DNA from: an uncultured Prevotella sp.
GTDB taxonomy: Bacteria > Bacteroidota > Bacteroidia > Bacteroidales > Bacteroidaceae
Length of the DNA: 32,389 nt
Assembly (NCBI GenBank): GCA_900317405.1
Contig: ONGP01000046.1
Location: 1-32,389, forward strand
Reading direction: 5' to 3'
The position numbers were made by a program, and so were the translations under genes. The notes under the pieces are model-generated. The model searched no databases, was not told where the DNA came from, and saw only the letters and a list, made by a program, of their open reading frames with translations. Below are positions 7,861-15,362 of this stretch, one piece after another; position 1 is the first letter of the stretch; every line of letters begins with the position of its first letter.

Positions 7861-8973
7861 ATGAAACGCTATTCAAAACTGATTATCGCTGCTATCGTAG
7901 CGCTGATTTTCATCGGAACATTCGTGTTCCTGTGGCAGAAGAGCCAACCAAAGGAAGTGGTTTACAACGAATTCACTCCTAAACTGGACAGCATCCAGAA
8001 AACCACCATTATCACAGGTAAGATTGAGCCTCGCAACGAGGTTAACATCAAACCACAGATTTCTGGTATCATAAGCGAACTGCTGAAAGAACCAGGCGAC
8101 TATGTAAATGCTGGCGACGTGATAGCCAAGGTAAAGGTAATACCTGATATGGCCCAACTGTCGAGTGCTGAGATGCGTGTTCGTTTGGCTGAAATAAACC
8201 TGAAGCAGGCTCAGACTGATTTTGAGCGTGAGCAGAACTTGTATAATCAGAAACTGGTTAGTGCCGACGAGTTTGATAAGACAAAAATGTCTCTGGCTCA
8301 GGCCAAGCACGAGAAGATTGCTGCTCAGGATGCTCTTGAGGTGGTGCGTGATGGTGTGTCGAGTTCGAATGCCAAAGCCTCTTCTACATTAATTCGTTCT
8401 ACCATCAGTGGTGTTATCCTGGATATCCCAGTAAAGGTGGGTAACTCTGTTATTCTATCTAATACTTTTAATGATGGTACTACCATTGCCACTGTTGCTA
8501 ATATGAATGACCTTATCTTCCGTGGCAACATAGATGAAACTGAGGTGGGACAGCTTGTTAGTGGTATGAACATGAAGATTACTATCGGTGCCCTGCAGGA
8601 CCTGAAGTTTGATGCTGCCCTTGAGTATATCTCGCCAAAGGCAACCGAGAGTAATGGTACCAACCAGTTTGAGATTAAGGCAGCTGTTAAACTGACTGAG
8701 GGTGGCAAGATACGTTCTGGCTATAGTGCCAATGCAGAAATCATCCTGGCCAGGGCCGACAAGGTGCTGACCATCCCTGAGAGTGCCATCGAATTTAGTG
8801 GAGACAGTACCTTTGTATATGTTGTAAAGGGCGAGGGTAAGGATAAAAACTATAATCGTACCTACGTTGAGACTGGTCTCTCTGACGGTGTTAATATCGA
8901 GATTAAGAAGGGTATCACGGCTAAGGATAAAGTTCGTGGTCCTGAGATCGTAGCAGATGATAAAGATAAGTAA
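7861..8973 (+). CDS. MacA-like periplasmic adaptor (membrane fusion protein, HlyD/RND type)
   Basis: 370 residues. An N-terminal membrane anchor (about 7-25) is followed by a biotinyl-lipoyl half motif (IEPRNEVNIKPQISGIISEL), a helical hairpin at about 95-165 rich in A, E, Q and K, the second lipoyl half (STISGVILDIPVKVGNSV), and beta-barrel and membrane-proximal domains. This is the standard adaptor that links an inner-membrane exporter to a TolC channel. The permeases lie upstream and the TolC-like gene follows after six bases, so all tripartite components are in one operon. Confidence 0.94.
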   Translation: MKRYSKLIIAAIVALIFIGTFVFLWQKSQPKEVVYNEFTPKLDSIQKTTIITGKIEPRNEVNIKPQISGIISELLKEPGDYVNAGDVIAKVKVIPDMAQLSSAEMRVRLAEINLKQAQTDFEREQNLYNQKLVSADEFDKTKMSLAQAKHEKIAAQDALEVVRDGVSSSNAKASSTLIRSTISGVILDIPVKVGNSVILSNTFNDGTTIATVANMNDLIFRGNIDETEVGQLVSGMNMKITIGALQDLKFDAALEYISPKATESNGTNQFEIKAAVKLTEGGKIRSGYSANAEIILARADKVLTIPESAIEFSGDSTFVYVVKGEGKDKNYNRTYVETGLSDGVNIEIKKGITAKDKVRGPEIVADDKDK

Positions 8974-8979
8974 GTGATT

Positions 8980-10311
8980 ATGAGAAAGTATATATTATCA
9001 ATGGTAATAGGCTCGATGGGCTTTGGTTCTGCCAGTGCGCAGAAGGCTTGGAGCATCCGCGAGTGCTGCGACTATGCCATAGAGCATAACATCAGCATAA
9101 AGCAGCAGGTGAACCAGTGTCGCCAGCAGGAGATACAGCTGAGCAATGCCAAGAATTCTCGACTGCCTGATGTAAGTGGTAGCGTAGGACAGAACTTCTC
9201 GTTTGGTCGTGGTTTGACCTCAGAAAATACTTACACTAACACCAATACATCGTCGACTTCGTTTCAACTTGGTGCTAGTCTGCCTATCTTCACAGGTTTC
9301 GAGATACCTAACCAGATAAAGTTGAGCAAACTAAACCTTGAGGCTGCTACTGCCGACTTGGAAAAGGCTAAGAACGATATCCGTATGCAGGTGGCTCAGG
9401 CTTATGTGCAGATTCTCTATGATATGGAGATAGCTGATGTGGCTTGTCGACAGATTTCTATCGATTCTGCACAGGTGGCCCGTCTGCAGGCCTTTGTGAA
9501 TAATGGCAAGGCTAGCGAGGCAGAACTCTCACAGCAGAAGGCTACACTGGCTAATAGCCGACTAACAGCTACACAGGCAGAGAACAATCTTAAGTTGGCT
9601 ATTCTGAGTCTCACCCAGCTGTTGGAACTGCCCAGTCCTGATGGCTTCACCATAGTTCGTCCTACTTTGGCAGAACTGGATAATCTGGTAAAGATTGATA
9701 ATCTTACCACCCCCGATCAGGTTTATGCTGAGGCTATAGGCGTAAAGCCAGAGATACTCTCACAGCAACTGAAATTGCGTGGTGCTGAGCATAGTATAAA
9801 GATTGCTCAGGCTGGACATTATCCCACACTGTCGCTGAGTGGTGGACTGGGTACTAACTATTACACCACATCAGGATTTAAGGCTGACGGATTTGGCAAA
9901 CAGTTGGAGAACAACTTCAGCCAGTACATCGGACTGAACCTTAATGTGCCCATCTTCAATCGTTTCCAGACTCGCAATCGCGTTCGTACAGCTCGCATTG
10001 ATCAGGAGACTCAGCAACTGCAACTCGACAACACAAAAAAGACATTATATAAGGAGATTCAGCAGGTGTATTATAACGCCCTGAATGCCCAGACCAAGAC
10101 TCAGAGTTCTGCTGAGGCTGTGCAGAGTTCGAAGGATGCTTTCGAACTGATGCAGGCCAAATACGAGAACGGAAAGTCGACCATTACTGAGTTTAACGAG
10201 GCTAAGAACAACTATCTGAAATCAGAATCAGATCTAGTTCAAGCCAGATACGAGAATCTGTATCAGCATGCCTTGCTAGAGTTCTATCGAGGTAAGGAGT
10301 TGAACTTCTAA
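8980..10311 (+). CDS. TolC-family outer-membrane efflux protein
   Basis: 443 residues from the ATG at 8980-8982; an in-frame GTG two codons earlier is less likely because the ATG gives a clean signal peptide (about 1-20, ending SASA before QKAW). Two related halves with long helices full of A, Q, N and E, and the repeated pattern of outer-membrane efflux proteins (RMQVAQAYVQILYDMEIA; YKEIQQVYYNALNAQ). It forms the outer-membrane duct of the exporter encoded just upstream and is the last gene before the terminator at 10316-10352. Confidence 0.94.
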   Translation: MRKYILSMVIGSMGFGSASAQKAWSIRECCDYAIEHNISIKQQVNQCRQQEIQLSNAKNSRLPDVSGSVGQNFSFGRGLTSENTYTNTNTSSTSFQLGASLPIFTGFEIPNQIKLSKLNLEAATADLEKAKNDIRMQVAQAYVQILYDMEIADVACRQISIDSAQVARLQAFVNNGKASEAELSQQKATLANSRLTATQAENNLKLAILSLTQLLELPSPDGFTIVRPTLAELDNLVKIDNLTTPDQVYAEAIGVKPEILSQQLKLRGAEHSIKIAQAGHYPTLSLSGGLGTNYYTTSGFKADGFGKQLENNFSQYIGLNLNVPIFNRFQTRNRVRTARIDQETQQLQLDNTKKTLYKEIQQVYYNALNAQTKTQSSAEAVQSSKDAFELMQAKYENGKSTITEFNEAKNNYLKSESDLVQARYENLYQHALLEFYRGKELNF

Positions 10312-10315
10312 ACAT

Positions 10316-10352
10316 AAAAATAGTCCGCTTGGTATTAGCGGACTATTTTTTT
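10316..10352. terminator. Bidirectional intrinsic terminator inside the GH53 3' end
   Basis: An 11-bp stem, AATAGTCCGCT with AGCGGACTATT, encloses a 7-base loop and is flanked by A-runs on the left and T-runs on the right, so it can work in both directions. It ends the nine-gene efflux operon. The last codons and the stop (10335-10337) of the opposing GH53 gene are built from the same bases. Confidence 0.9.
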
Positions 10353-11594
10353 CTTCCCATCGCTGATGTAGATCCCACTTTTGGAAGGCTCTCCTCCTAA
10401 TCGCCTCCCCTCGATGGTATACCATTGGCAATCCTTGCACTTATGCTCTTTCTTGACATCTTGAAAGCCAGAACTCGAGTTGTTGAAGTTCTTCAGTTCG
10501 TATAGAGCTGGTAATGCTTTACCTGTGCTGTTATCGAAAAGTGAAGCATTGTACCAACCATCAGTAACTCGTTTGGTATTCCAATCCAAACCATATTCAT
10601 TTGCCTCGAGGAACCACCAGAAGAGTCCTATAACGCTTTCGTGGTTGTTAAGCATTGTAACCAGGTCTTCAGTAAACTGGCGCTGGCCTTCGTAGGTTAG
10701 GGGATAATACTGCTTGTCTTTATCGCCCATCTCGTATTTATAGCCACAACCAGTCTCAACTACCATAATCTTCTTTTCTGGGAAGTTTGTTTCCAATTGG
10801 GTAAGACCATTGTCAAGCTTGTTTACAGGACCTTTAAAATATGGATAGTATGAAACACCAATAATATCGTAGTCAACCTCATTATCTTTTACACGATTAT
10901 AGAATGCTACATCGAGCGTGGGATTATTAGCACACTGCTCAGTATGGATAATAATCTTGGCCTCAGAACATACTTCGCGACATGCCTTGCTGGCATTCTT
11001 GAGGGCTGTGGCTAGATGATCCCAATTGGTATCAAGATAAGCGTTCCATGCGCTGTTAGCACTAACCTTGCATTCGTCCCATAACATGCCAAAGCTTATT
11101 TCGTTTCCAATTTGGATGAAATCGGGAGTGGCACCTGCATCTACCAAAGCTTGAAGGCTCTCTTTGGTATAGGTGTAGATATATTCGTATGTAGGCGTGT
11201 TAACCTCTATCCATGAGGCAGGCGTGCCTTGCTTACCTGGATCAGCCCAGGTATCGCTGTAATGGAAGTCGAGCATGAACTTAAGGCCTGCATCTTTGAT
11301 TTTCTTACCAAGATTCTTCACGAAGTTCAGATCTTGACAAACGCCCTGTCCTTTTTCTGCTTTTGTAGCATTGTTGGGATCAACAAACAAGCGTACGCGC
11401 ATGGCGTTCATGTCTTGGTCTTTAAGAAATGCTAGAACATTGTCGATGTTGTTGCCATCCACATCCTTGTAGTTTGCACCATTCTCTTCGTACTTTGTAA
11501 GTAGAGATATGTCGCCACCTACGTACTTCTGAGCACGAAGGGTGTTCGTGCTGCAGAGTAGGGTTGTTGCAATTAGTAGTTTTAGTAGTTTCAT
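10335..11594 (-). CDS. Secreted GH53 endo-beta-1,4-galactanase (arabinogalactan)
   Basis: 419 residues. A signal peptide spans about 1-21 (ends LRAQ). The GH53 barrel follows, with GGDISLLTKYEENGANY, MRVRLFVDP, FMLDFHYSDTWADPGKQ, the acid/base in QIGNEISFGMLW (E165) and the nucleophile in VVETGCGY (E280), then LFWWFLEANEYG. The family cleaves beta-1,4-galactan side chains of pectin. The last about 35 residues (CQWYTIEGRRLGG, GIYISDGKKKIVR) resemble short C-terminal tails of Bacteroidetes secreted proteins that may act in type IX sorting; this is tentative. It lies 27 bases after the small basic protein gene and probably shares its transcript. Confidence 0.94.
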   Translation of the reverse strand: MKLLKLLIATTLLCSTNTLRAQKYVGGDISLLTKYEENGANYKDVDGNNIDNVLAFLKDQDMNAMRVRLFVDPNNATKAEKGQGVCQDLNFVKNLGKKIKDAGLKFMLDFHYSDTWADPGKQGTPASWIEVNTPTYEYIYTYTKESLQALVDAGATPDFIQIGNEISFGMLWDECKVSANSAWNAYLDTNWDHLATALKNASKACREVCSEAKIIIHTEQCANNPTLDVAFYNRVKDNEVDYDIIGVSYYPYFKGPVNKLDNGLTQLETNFPEKKIMVVETGCGYKYEMGDKDKQYYPLTYEGQRQFTEDLVTMLNNHESVIGLFWWFLEANEYGLDWNTKRVTDGWYNASLFDNSTGKALPALYELKNFNNSSSGFQDVKKEHKCKDCQWYTIEGRRLGGEPSKSGIYISDGKKKIVR

Positions 11595-11621
11595 TTTTCC
11601 TTGGTTATTTAATTGTTACTG

Positions 11622-11810
11622 TTATTTCTTATGACGGTTGGCCCGCTGCTCACGGTATTTGGCTTTCTGACGAGCAGAGCCGCTACCGTGAGCACCAGTA
11701 ATATACTTTTTCTTCTTGGCTTTGGTTTTTACCTTGCCATCGTCTTTCGGCTTGTCACCTCCACGTCCGAAGTTGATGCCGTTCTCAAGAATGTTCTGAA
11801 AATCGTCCAT
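11622..11810 (-). CDS. Small basic protein of unknown function
   Basis: 62 residues, ATG at 11808-11810, nine bases after the AICAR formyltransferase stop. The N-terminal third is mixed acidic (MDDFQNILENGINFGRGG); the rest is strongly basic (KAKKKKYITGAHGSGSARQKAKYREQRANRHKK) and likely disordered, as in RNA- or ribosome-binding proteins. The G-H-G-S-G-S-A-R stretch is reminiscent of conserved small Bacteroidetes hypotheticals, but I do not recognise a named family. Its tight placement in the purine operon argues that it is real. Confidence 0.7.
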   Translation of the reverse strand: MDDFQNILENGINFGRGGDKPKDDGKVKTKAKKKKYITGAHGSGSARQKAKYREQRANRHKK

Positions 11811-11819
11811 ATCAATAAA

Positions 11820-13004
11820 TTAATGGTGGAACAGGCGTACACCAGTAAACGCCATTGCAATACCATACTTATCGCAGGTCTCGATAACATTGTCATCGCG
11901 AACTGAGCCACCAGCCTGGGCGATAAACTCTACGCCGCTCTTATGAGCACGCTCGATGTTGTCGCCAAATGGGAAGAATGCGTCAGAACCCAGGGCTACC
12001 TTAGTGTTCTTAGCTATCCACTCCTTCTTCTCCTCCATAGTGAGCACTTCGGGCTTCTCCTTGAAGAACATCTGCCATGTGCCATCGCGAAGTACATCGT
12101 CGTGATCCTCAGAGATGTATACATCGATGGTGTTATCGCGGTCGGCACGACGGATATTGTCGATGAAAGGCAGGTTCATAACCTTTGGATGCTGGCGCAA
12201 CCACCAGATGTCAGCCTTGTTACCAGCCAGACGGGTACAGTGGATGCGGCTCTGCTGACCAGCGCCGATACCAATGGCCTGACCATCCTTAACGTAGCAA
12301 ACAGAGTTACTCTGAGTGTACTTCAGTGTAATCAGGGCGATGATCAGATCGCGCTTAGCCTCAGGACTGAAAGTCTTGTTCTGTGTAGGCATATTCTCGA
12401 AGAGTGCGTCGTCGTCGAGTTTGATCTCGTTGCGGCCCTGCTCGAAGGTGATGCCGAATACCTGCTTGCGCTCGATTGGCTCAGGTACGTATGTAGGATC
12501 AATCTTGATAACGTTGTATGTACCCTTGCGCTTGTCCTTCAGTATCTCGATAGCCTCAGGAGTAAAGTCGGGTGCAATCACACCATCGCTCACCTCGCGC
12601 TTAAGCAGCTTGGCTGTTGTGGCGTCGCAGGTATCGCTTAGAGCTACAAAGTCGCCATAGCTCGACATACGGTCGGCACCACGTGCTCTAGCGTATGCGC
12701 ACGCGATAGGACTCTCGTCGAGGTCCTTTACGTCATCCACGAAGTAAATCTTCTTCAGTGTGTCGCTCAGAGGCAGGCCTACAGCTGCTCCAGCAGGACT
12801 AACGTGCTTGAACGATGCTGCTGCTGGCAGACCTGTTGCGGCCTTCAGCTCTTTAACAAGCTGCCAGGCATTGAATGCGTCGAGGAAGTTGATGTATCCA
12901 GGACGACCGTTGATAACTTCGATGGGTAGCTCGCCCTCGGTCATGAAGATACGTGAGGGCTTCTGATTGGGATTACATCCGTACTTGAGTGCTAATTCTT
13001 TCAT
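11820..13004 (-). CDS. AICAR formyltransferase (PurH-like, single-domain form)
   Basis: Purine synthesis: formylates AICAR with 10-formyl-THF. About 394 residues from the ATG at 13002-13004. This is the AICARFT part of PurH only; the N-terminal IMP cyclohydrolase (MGS-like) domain of the usual bifunctional enzyme of about 510 residues is absent. The catalytic Lys-His pair is in AASFKHVSPAGAA (K66, H67), and RGADRMSSYGDFVALSD and the C-terminal GSDAFFPFGDNIERA with AQAGGSVRD are typical. A longer reading starting with a TTG at 13032-13034 is rejected because that codon is inside the -7 box. IMP cyclohydrolase must be encoded elsewhere. Confidence 0.92.
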   Translation of the reverse strand: MKELALKYGCNPNQKPSRIFMTEGELPIEVINGRPGYINFLDAFNAWQLVKELKAATGLPAAASFKHVSPAGAAVGLPLSDTLKKIYFVDDVKDLDESPIACAYARARGADRMSSYGDFVALSDTCDATTAKLLKREVSDGVIAPDFTPEAIEILKDKRKGTYNVIKIDPTYVPEPIERKQVFGITFEQGRNEIKLDDDALFENMPTQNKTFSPEAKRDLIIALITLKYTQSNSVCYVKDGQAIGIGAGQQSRIHCTRLAGNKADIWWLRQHPKVMNLPFIDNIRRADRDNTIDVYISEDHDDVLRDGTWQMFFKEKPEVLTMEEKKEWIAKNTKVALGSDAFFPFGDNIERAHKSGVEFIAQAGGSVRDDNVIETCDKYGIAMAFTGVRLFHH

Positions 13005-13030
13005 TTTTGCGATATTTTCTATTTCTGTGT

Positions 13031-13039
13031 GCAAAGGTA
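13031..13039 (-). promoter_or_regulatory. -7 promoter box of the AICAR formyltransferase gene
   Basis: On the minus strand the bases read TACCTTTGC, an exact match to TAnnTTTGC. It sits 26 bases upstream of the ATG and back to back with the box at 13053-13061. Confidence 0.75.
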
Positions 13040-13052
13040 CAAAATATTTTTG

Positions 13053-13061
13053 TAATTTTGC
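13053..13061 (+). promoter_or_regulatory. -7 promoter box of the 50-aa gene
   Basis: TAATTTTGC on the plus strand, 18 bases before the ATG at 13080. Together with the minus-strand box 13 bases away it forms a compact divergent promoter pair. Confidence 0.7.
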
Positions 13062-13079
13062 AGCAAATTTTTTAATAAT

Positions 13080-13232
13080 ATGGAAAAGAAACGTTTGGCG
13101 CTTAAAAAACTGCTTGAGGCAGTAGAGAAGGAAATCCTGAGAAAACCTGATAAGAAGACGCTCGACCGTCTCTCGCTTTTAGCTGGGTTCCAGAGTTGGG
13201 AAGAATTCCAGAATGCATTGCATGGGGAATAA
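13080..13232 (+). CDS. Small charged protein, 50 residues, unknown function
   Basis: ATG at 13080-13082, TAA at 13230-13232. The product begins MEKKRLALKKLLEAVEKEIL and ends SWEEFQNALHGE. It is predicted to be almost entirely helical with alternating charges (first helix about 3-20, second about 25-48). A -7 box lies 18 bases upstream and an intrinsic terminator begins directly at its stop codon, so it is a complete monocistronic unit. I do not recognise the family; small helical proteins like this may bind nucleic acid or a partner protein. Confidence 0.72.
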   Translation: MEKKRLALKKLLEAVEKEILRKPDKKTLDRLSLLAGFQSWEEFQNALHGE

Positions 13233-13270
13233 AAAAAGAGGCTTGCACACTTGGGCGCAGCCTCTTTTTT
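13232..13270. terminator. Bidirectional terminator between the 50-aa gene and rplS
   Basis: AAAAAAGAGGCT (13232-13243) pairs with AGCCTCTTTTTT (13259-13270); a further GC/GC pair extends the stem across a bulge. A-run on one side, T-run on the other, between convergent genes. Confidence 0.88.
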
Positions 13271-13275
13271 CTTTT

Positions 13276-13674
13276 TTATTCACCAACGTTGTGGCGCTTC
13301 TCCTTGATGCGAGCAGCCTTACCAGTGAGCTTGCGCAGATAGTAAAGCTTAGCGCGGCGAACCTTACCAACCTTGTTGACCTCGATGCTCTCAATGTTCG
13401 GAGACTCGATTGGGAAGATACGCTCTACACCAATTGTACCTGACATCTTACGAACAGTGAAGCGCTTCTTGTCTCCGTGACCAGCAATCTTAATTACTAC
13501 ACCACGATAGAGCTGGATACGCTCCTTAGAACCCTCGATAATTTTGTAAGCGACAGTGATAGTGTCACCAGCCTTGAACTCTGGGAACTTCTTGCCGGTT
13601 GCAAATGCTTCTTCAGCAACATAACAGGCCTCTCGATACTTCCTGCCAGCGATTACGCCGAAAAGCGGGTGCAA
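13276..13674 (-). CDS. rplS: 50S ribosomal protein L19 (start uncertain)
   Basis: L19 of the large ribosomal subunit, at the 30S-50S interface. [66 protein letters not shown] and [26 protein letters not shown] are family hallmarks. The start is a problem: no in-frame ATG or GTG exists upstream of the conserved region. The given 5' limit is the only canonical alternative start, a TTG (13672-13674) that lies inside the -7 box 13671-13679 and so is probably not in the mRNA. An ATG at 13620-13622 is in the wrong frame by one base. Either an indel is present or an unusual start is used. Confidence 0.9.
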   Translation of the reverse strand: MHPLFGVIAGRKYREACYVAEEAFATGKKFPEFKAGDTITVAYKIIEGSKERIQLYRGVVIKIAGHGDKKRFTVRKMSGTIGVERIFPIESPNIESIEVNKVGKVRRAKLYYLRKLTGKAARIKEKRHNVGE

Positions 13675-13679
13675 AGGTA
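13671..13679 (-). promoter_or_regulatory. -7 promoter box of rplS
   Basis: Minus strand TACCTTTGC, an exact -7 match. It contains the TTG that would otherwise be the rplS start. Confidence 0.7.
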
Positions 13680-13721
13680 CAACTTTTTTTTGTATCGAAG
13701 AAATATTTCATATTTTTTTTG

Positions 13722-13730
13722 TATTTTTGC
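13722..13730 (+). promoter_or_regulatory. -7 promoter box of the split 5'-nucleotidase operon
   Basis: TATTTTTGC, 19 bases before the ATG at 13750, divergent from rplS. Confidence 0.7.
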
Positions 13731-13749
13731 ACCATTAAAACTACAAATT

Positions 13750-14514
13750 ATGAATAAAAGACGTGTTTTTTATGCTTCTTTGGCCACGTTGATGATGGTT
13801 TCGTGCGCACCTAAGCATTATCAACTTACTAATGTGGAGCGAACCCGCGTGATTGTGGATAGTCGTTTCGATAACAACCCAGATGAGGCTGCTGTTAAGT
13901 TCCTTGAACCCTTTAAGAGAGTAAATGATAGCATTATGGGACCAGTTGTTGGCGTGGTAGCCAGAAATATGCATGCCGACCGTCCTGAGAGTAACCTTTC
14001 TAATCTCTTGGCCGATATCTTGGTTTGGGCTGCAAAGGATTATAACGAGAAGGCAGTTCTCGGCATTTATAATATGGGCGGTATACGTGCCGACCTTACT
14101 AAGGGTAATGTTACCTATGGCGATGTGCTGGATGTGGCTCCTTTCGAGAACAAGATTTGTTTCATCACCCTAACAGGCGAACAGATGCTGACATTGTTCC
14201 GTCAGATAGCCCATAGGGGAGGTGAGGGTGTAAGTCATGGTGTAGAGCTGGTGATTACTGAGGATGGAAAGCTTATTTCGAGCAAACTTCATGGTAAGGA
14301 GATCGATCCTAAGGCAGAATATCGTATCGCTACTATCAACTATCTGATTGAGGGCAACGATGGTATGCCTGTACTCCGCGAGGGAACTAACATCCTGGCT
14401 CCCAATGAGAAGAGTAACAATACCCGATTCCTTATTATGAACTATTTCAAGGATCATCAGGCTCGTGGCGTGGTGGTTGATTCACAGGTAGAAGGTCGAA
14501 TTAAAATCCAGTAA
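13750..14514 (+). CDS. 5'-nucleotidase C-terminal-domain lipoprotein
   Basis: 254 residues from the ATG at 13750-13752, chosen because it gives a lipoprotein signal peptide with lipobox MVSC (C19); the much longer upstream-open frame is antisense to rplS. The body is the substrate-binding C-terminal domain of the UshA/5'-nucleotidase family: NMGGIRADLTKGNVTYGDVL (108 onward), VAPFENKICFITLTGEQML, and INYLIEGNDGMP near the end. This domain alone lacks the metal site. The metallophosphatase half is the next gene, five bases on, so the two products probably act together in the periplasm to hydrolyse nucleotides. Confidence 0.9.
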   Translation: MNKRRVFYASLATLMMVSCAPKHYQLTNVERTRVIVDSRFDNNPDEAAVKFLEPFKRVNDSIMGPVVGVVARNMHADRPESNLSNLLADILVWAAKDYNEKAVLGIYNMGGIRADLTKGNVTYGDVLDVAPFENKICFITLTGEQMLTLFRQIAHRGGEGVSHGVELVITEDGKLISSKLHGKEIDPKAEYRIATINYLIEGNDGMPVLREGTNILAPNEKSNNTRFLIMNYFKDHQARGVVVDSQVEGRIKIQ

Positions 14515-14519
14515 GAGTT

Positions 14520-15362
14520 ATGCGTAGATTACACCTTATTATATTTATAGCACTTGTGGCAGTTGTTTCTGCTAGTGCAAAGACAAAGAAACAGTTGGTT
14601 GTGTTGCATACCAACGATACTCACTCGTGTATCATGCCACTAAGCGAGAATCTCGACAACAAGGACCTGGCTGGTCGTGGTGGATTCCTGCGTCGCATCA
14701 ACATGATAAAGGAGGAGCGCAAGCAGAATCCTGATCTGTTGTTCTTCGACTCTGGTGATTTCTCGCAGGGCTCTGGTTTCTACACTCTATTCAAGGGTGA
14801 GGTGGAGATTGGGTTGATGAACTATATGGGCTATGATGCTGCTACTATCGGCAATCATGAGTTCGACTTCGGACTAGAGAATATGGCTCGCCTGTTCCGT
14901 ATGGCCAATTTCCCAATAGTCTGCTCTAATTACGACTTTACAGGTACCCCCTGTGAGGGGCTTGTAAAGGATTACATCACCATTAAGCGCAATGGACTTA
15001 AGATAGGTGTCTATGCACTTGGTGCTCCTATGAAGGGACTTGTGTCGAATAAGAATTGTGAGGGCGTGAAATATCTCGACCCAGTAGAGACATCAAAGAA
15101 GTATATTGATATACTCCGTAAGCAGGAAAAATGTGATGTTGTAATATGTATCTCACATCTTGGTTGGCAGATATCTGATTATCCTGACCAGACGTTTATC
15201 AAGGAGATAGAAGGTTGCGACTTGGTGCTGGGTGGTCATACCCATACCTATATGCCTACTCTTGAGTATGCGCCTGATAAGACGGGAAAGATGATTCCTG
15301 ACGATCAGAATGGTAAGCACGGAGTGTTTATCGGCAAACTGGTACTTACGTTCGAGAAGTAA
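14520..15362 (+). CDS. 5'-nucleotidase N-terminal metallophosphatase domain protein
   Basis: 280 residues with an N-terminal signal peptide (about 1-20). The calcineurin-like metal-binding motifs are intact: HTNDTH (D33, H35), DSGD (D80), GNHEFD (N112, H113), SHLG (H213) and GGHTHT (H240, H242). The protein stops where a normal UshA-type enzyme would continue into its C-terminal domain, which is supplied by the preceding gene. Expected role: dinuclear-metal hydrolysis of nucleotides or related phosphoesters in the periplasm. Its stop codon directly abuts that of the convergent PorT-like gene. Confidence 0.92.
   Translation: MRRLHLIIFIALVAVVSASAKTKKQLVVLHTNDTHSCIMPLSENLDNKDLAGRGGFLRRINMIKEERKQNPDLLFFDSGDFSQGSGFYTLFKGEVEIGLMNYMGYDAATIGNHEFDFGLENMARLFRMANFPIVCSNYDFTGTPCEGLVKDYITIKRNGLKIGVYALGAPMKGLVSNKNCEGVKYLDPVETSKKYIDILRKQEKCDVVICISHLGWQISDYPDQTFIKEIEGCDLVLGGHTHTYMPTLEYAPDKTGKMIPDDQNGKHGVFIGKLVLTFEK

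Noticed and set aside
13477-13749. Long N-terminal extension of the 5'-nucleotidase C-domain protein
   Set aside because: It runs antisense to rplS and through the divergent promoter; the ATG at 13750 yields a proper lipoprotein signal.
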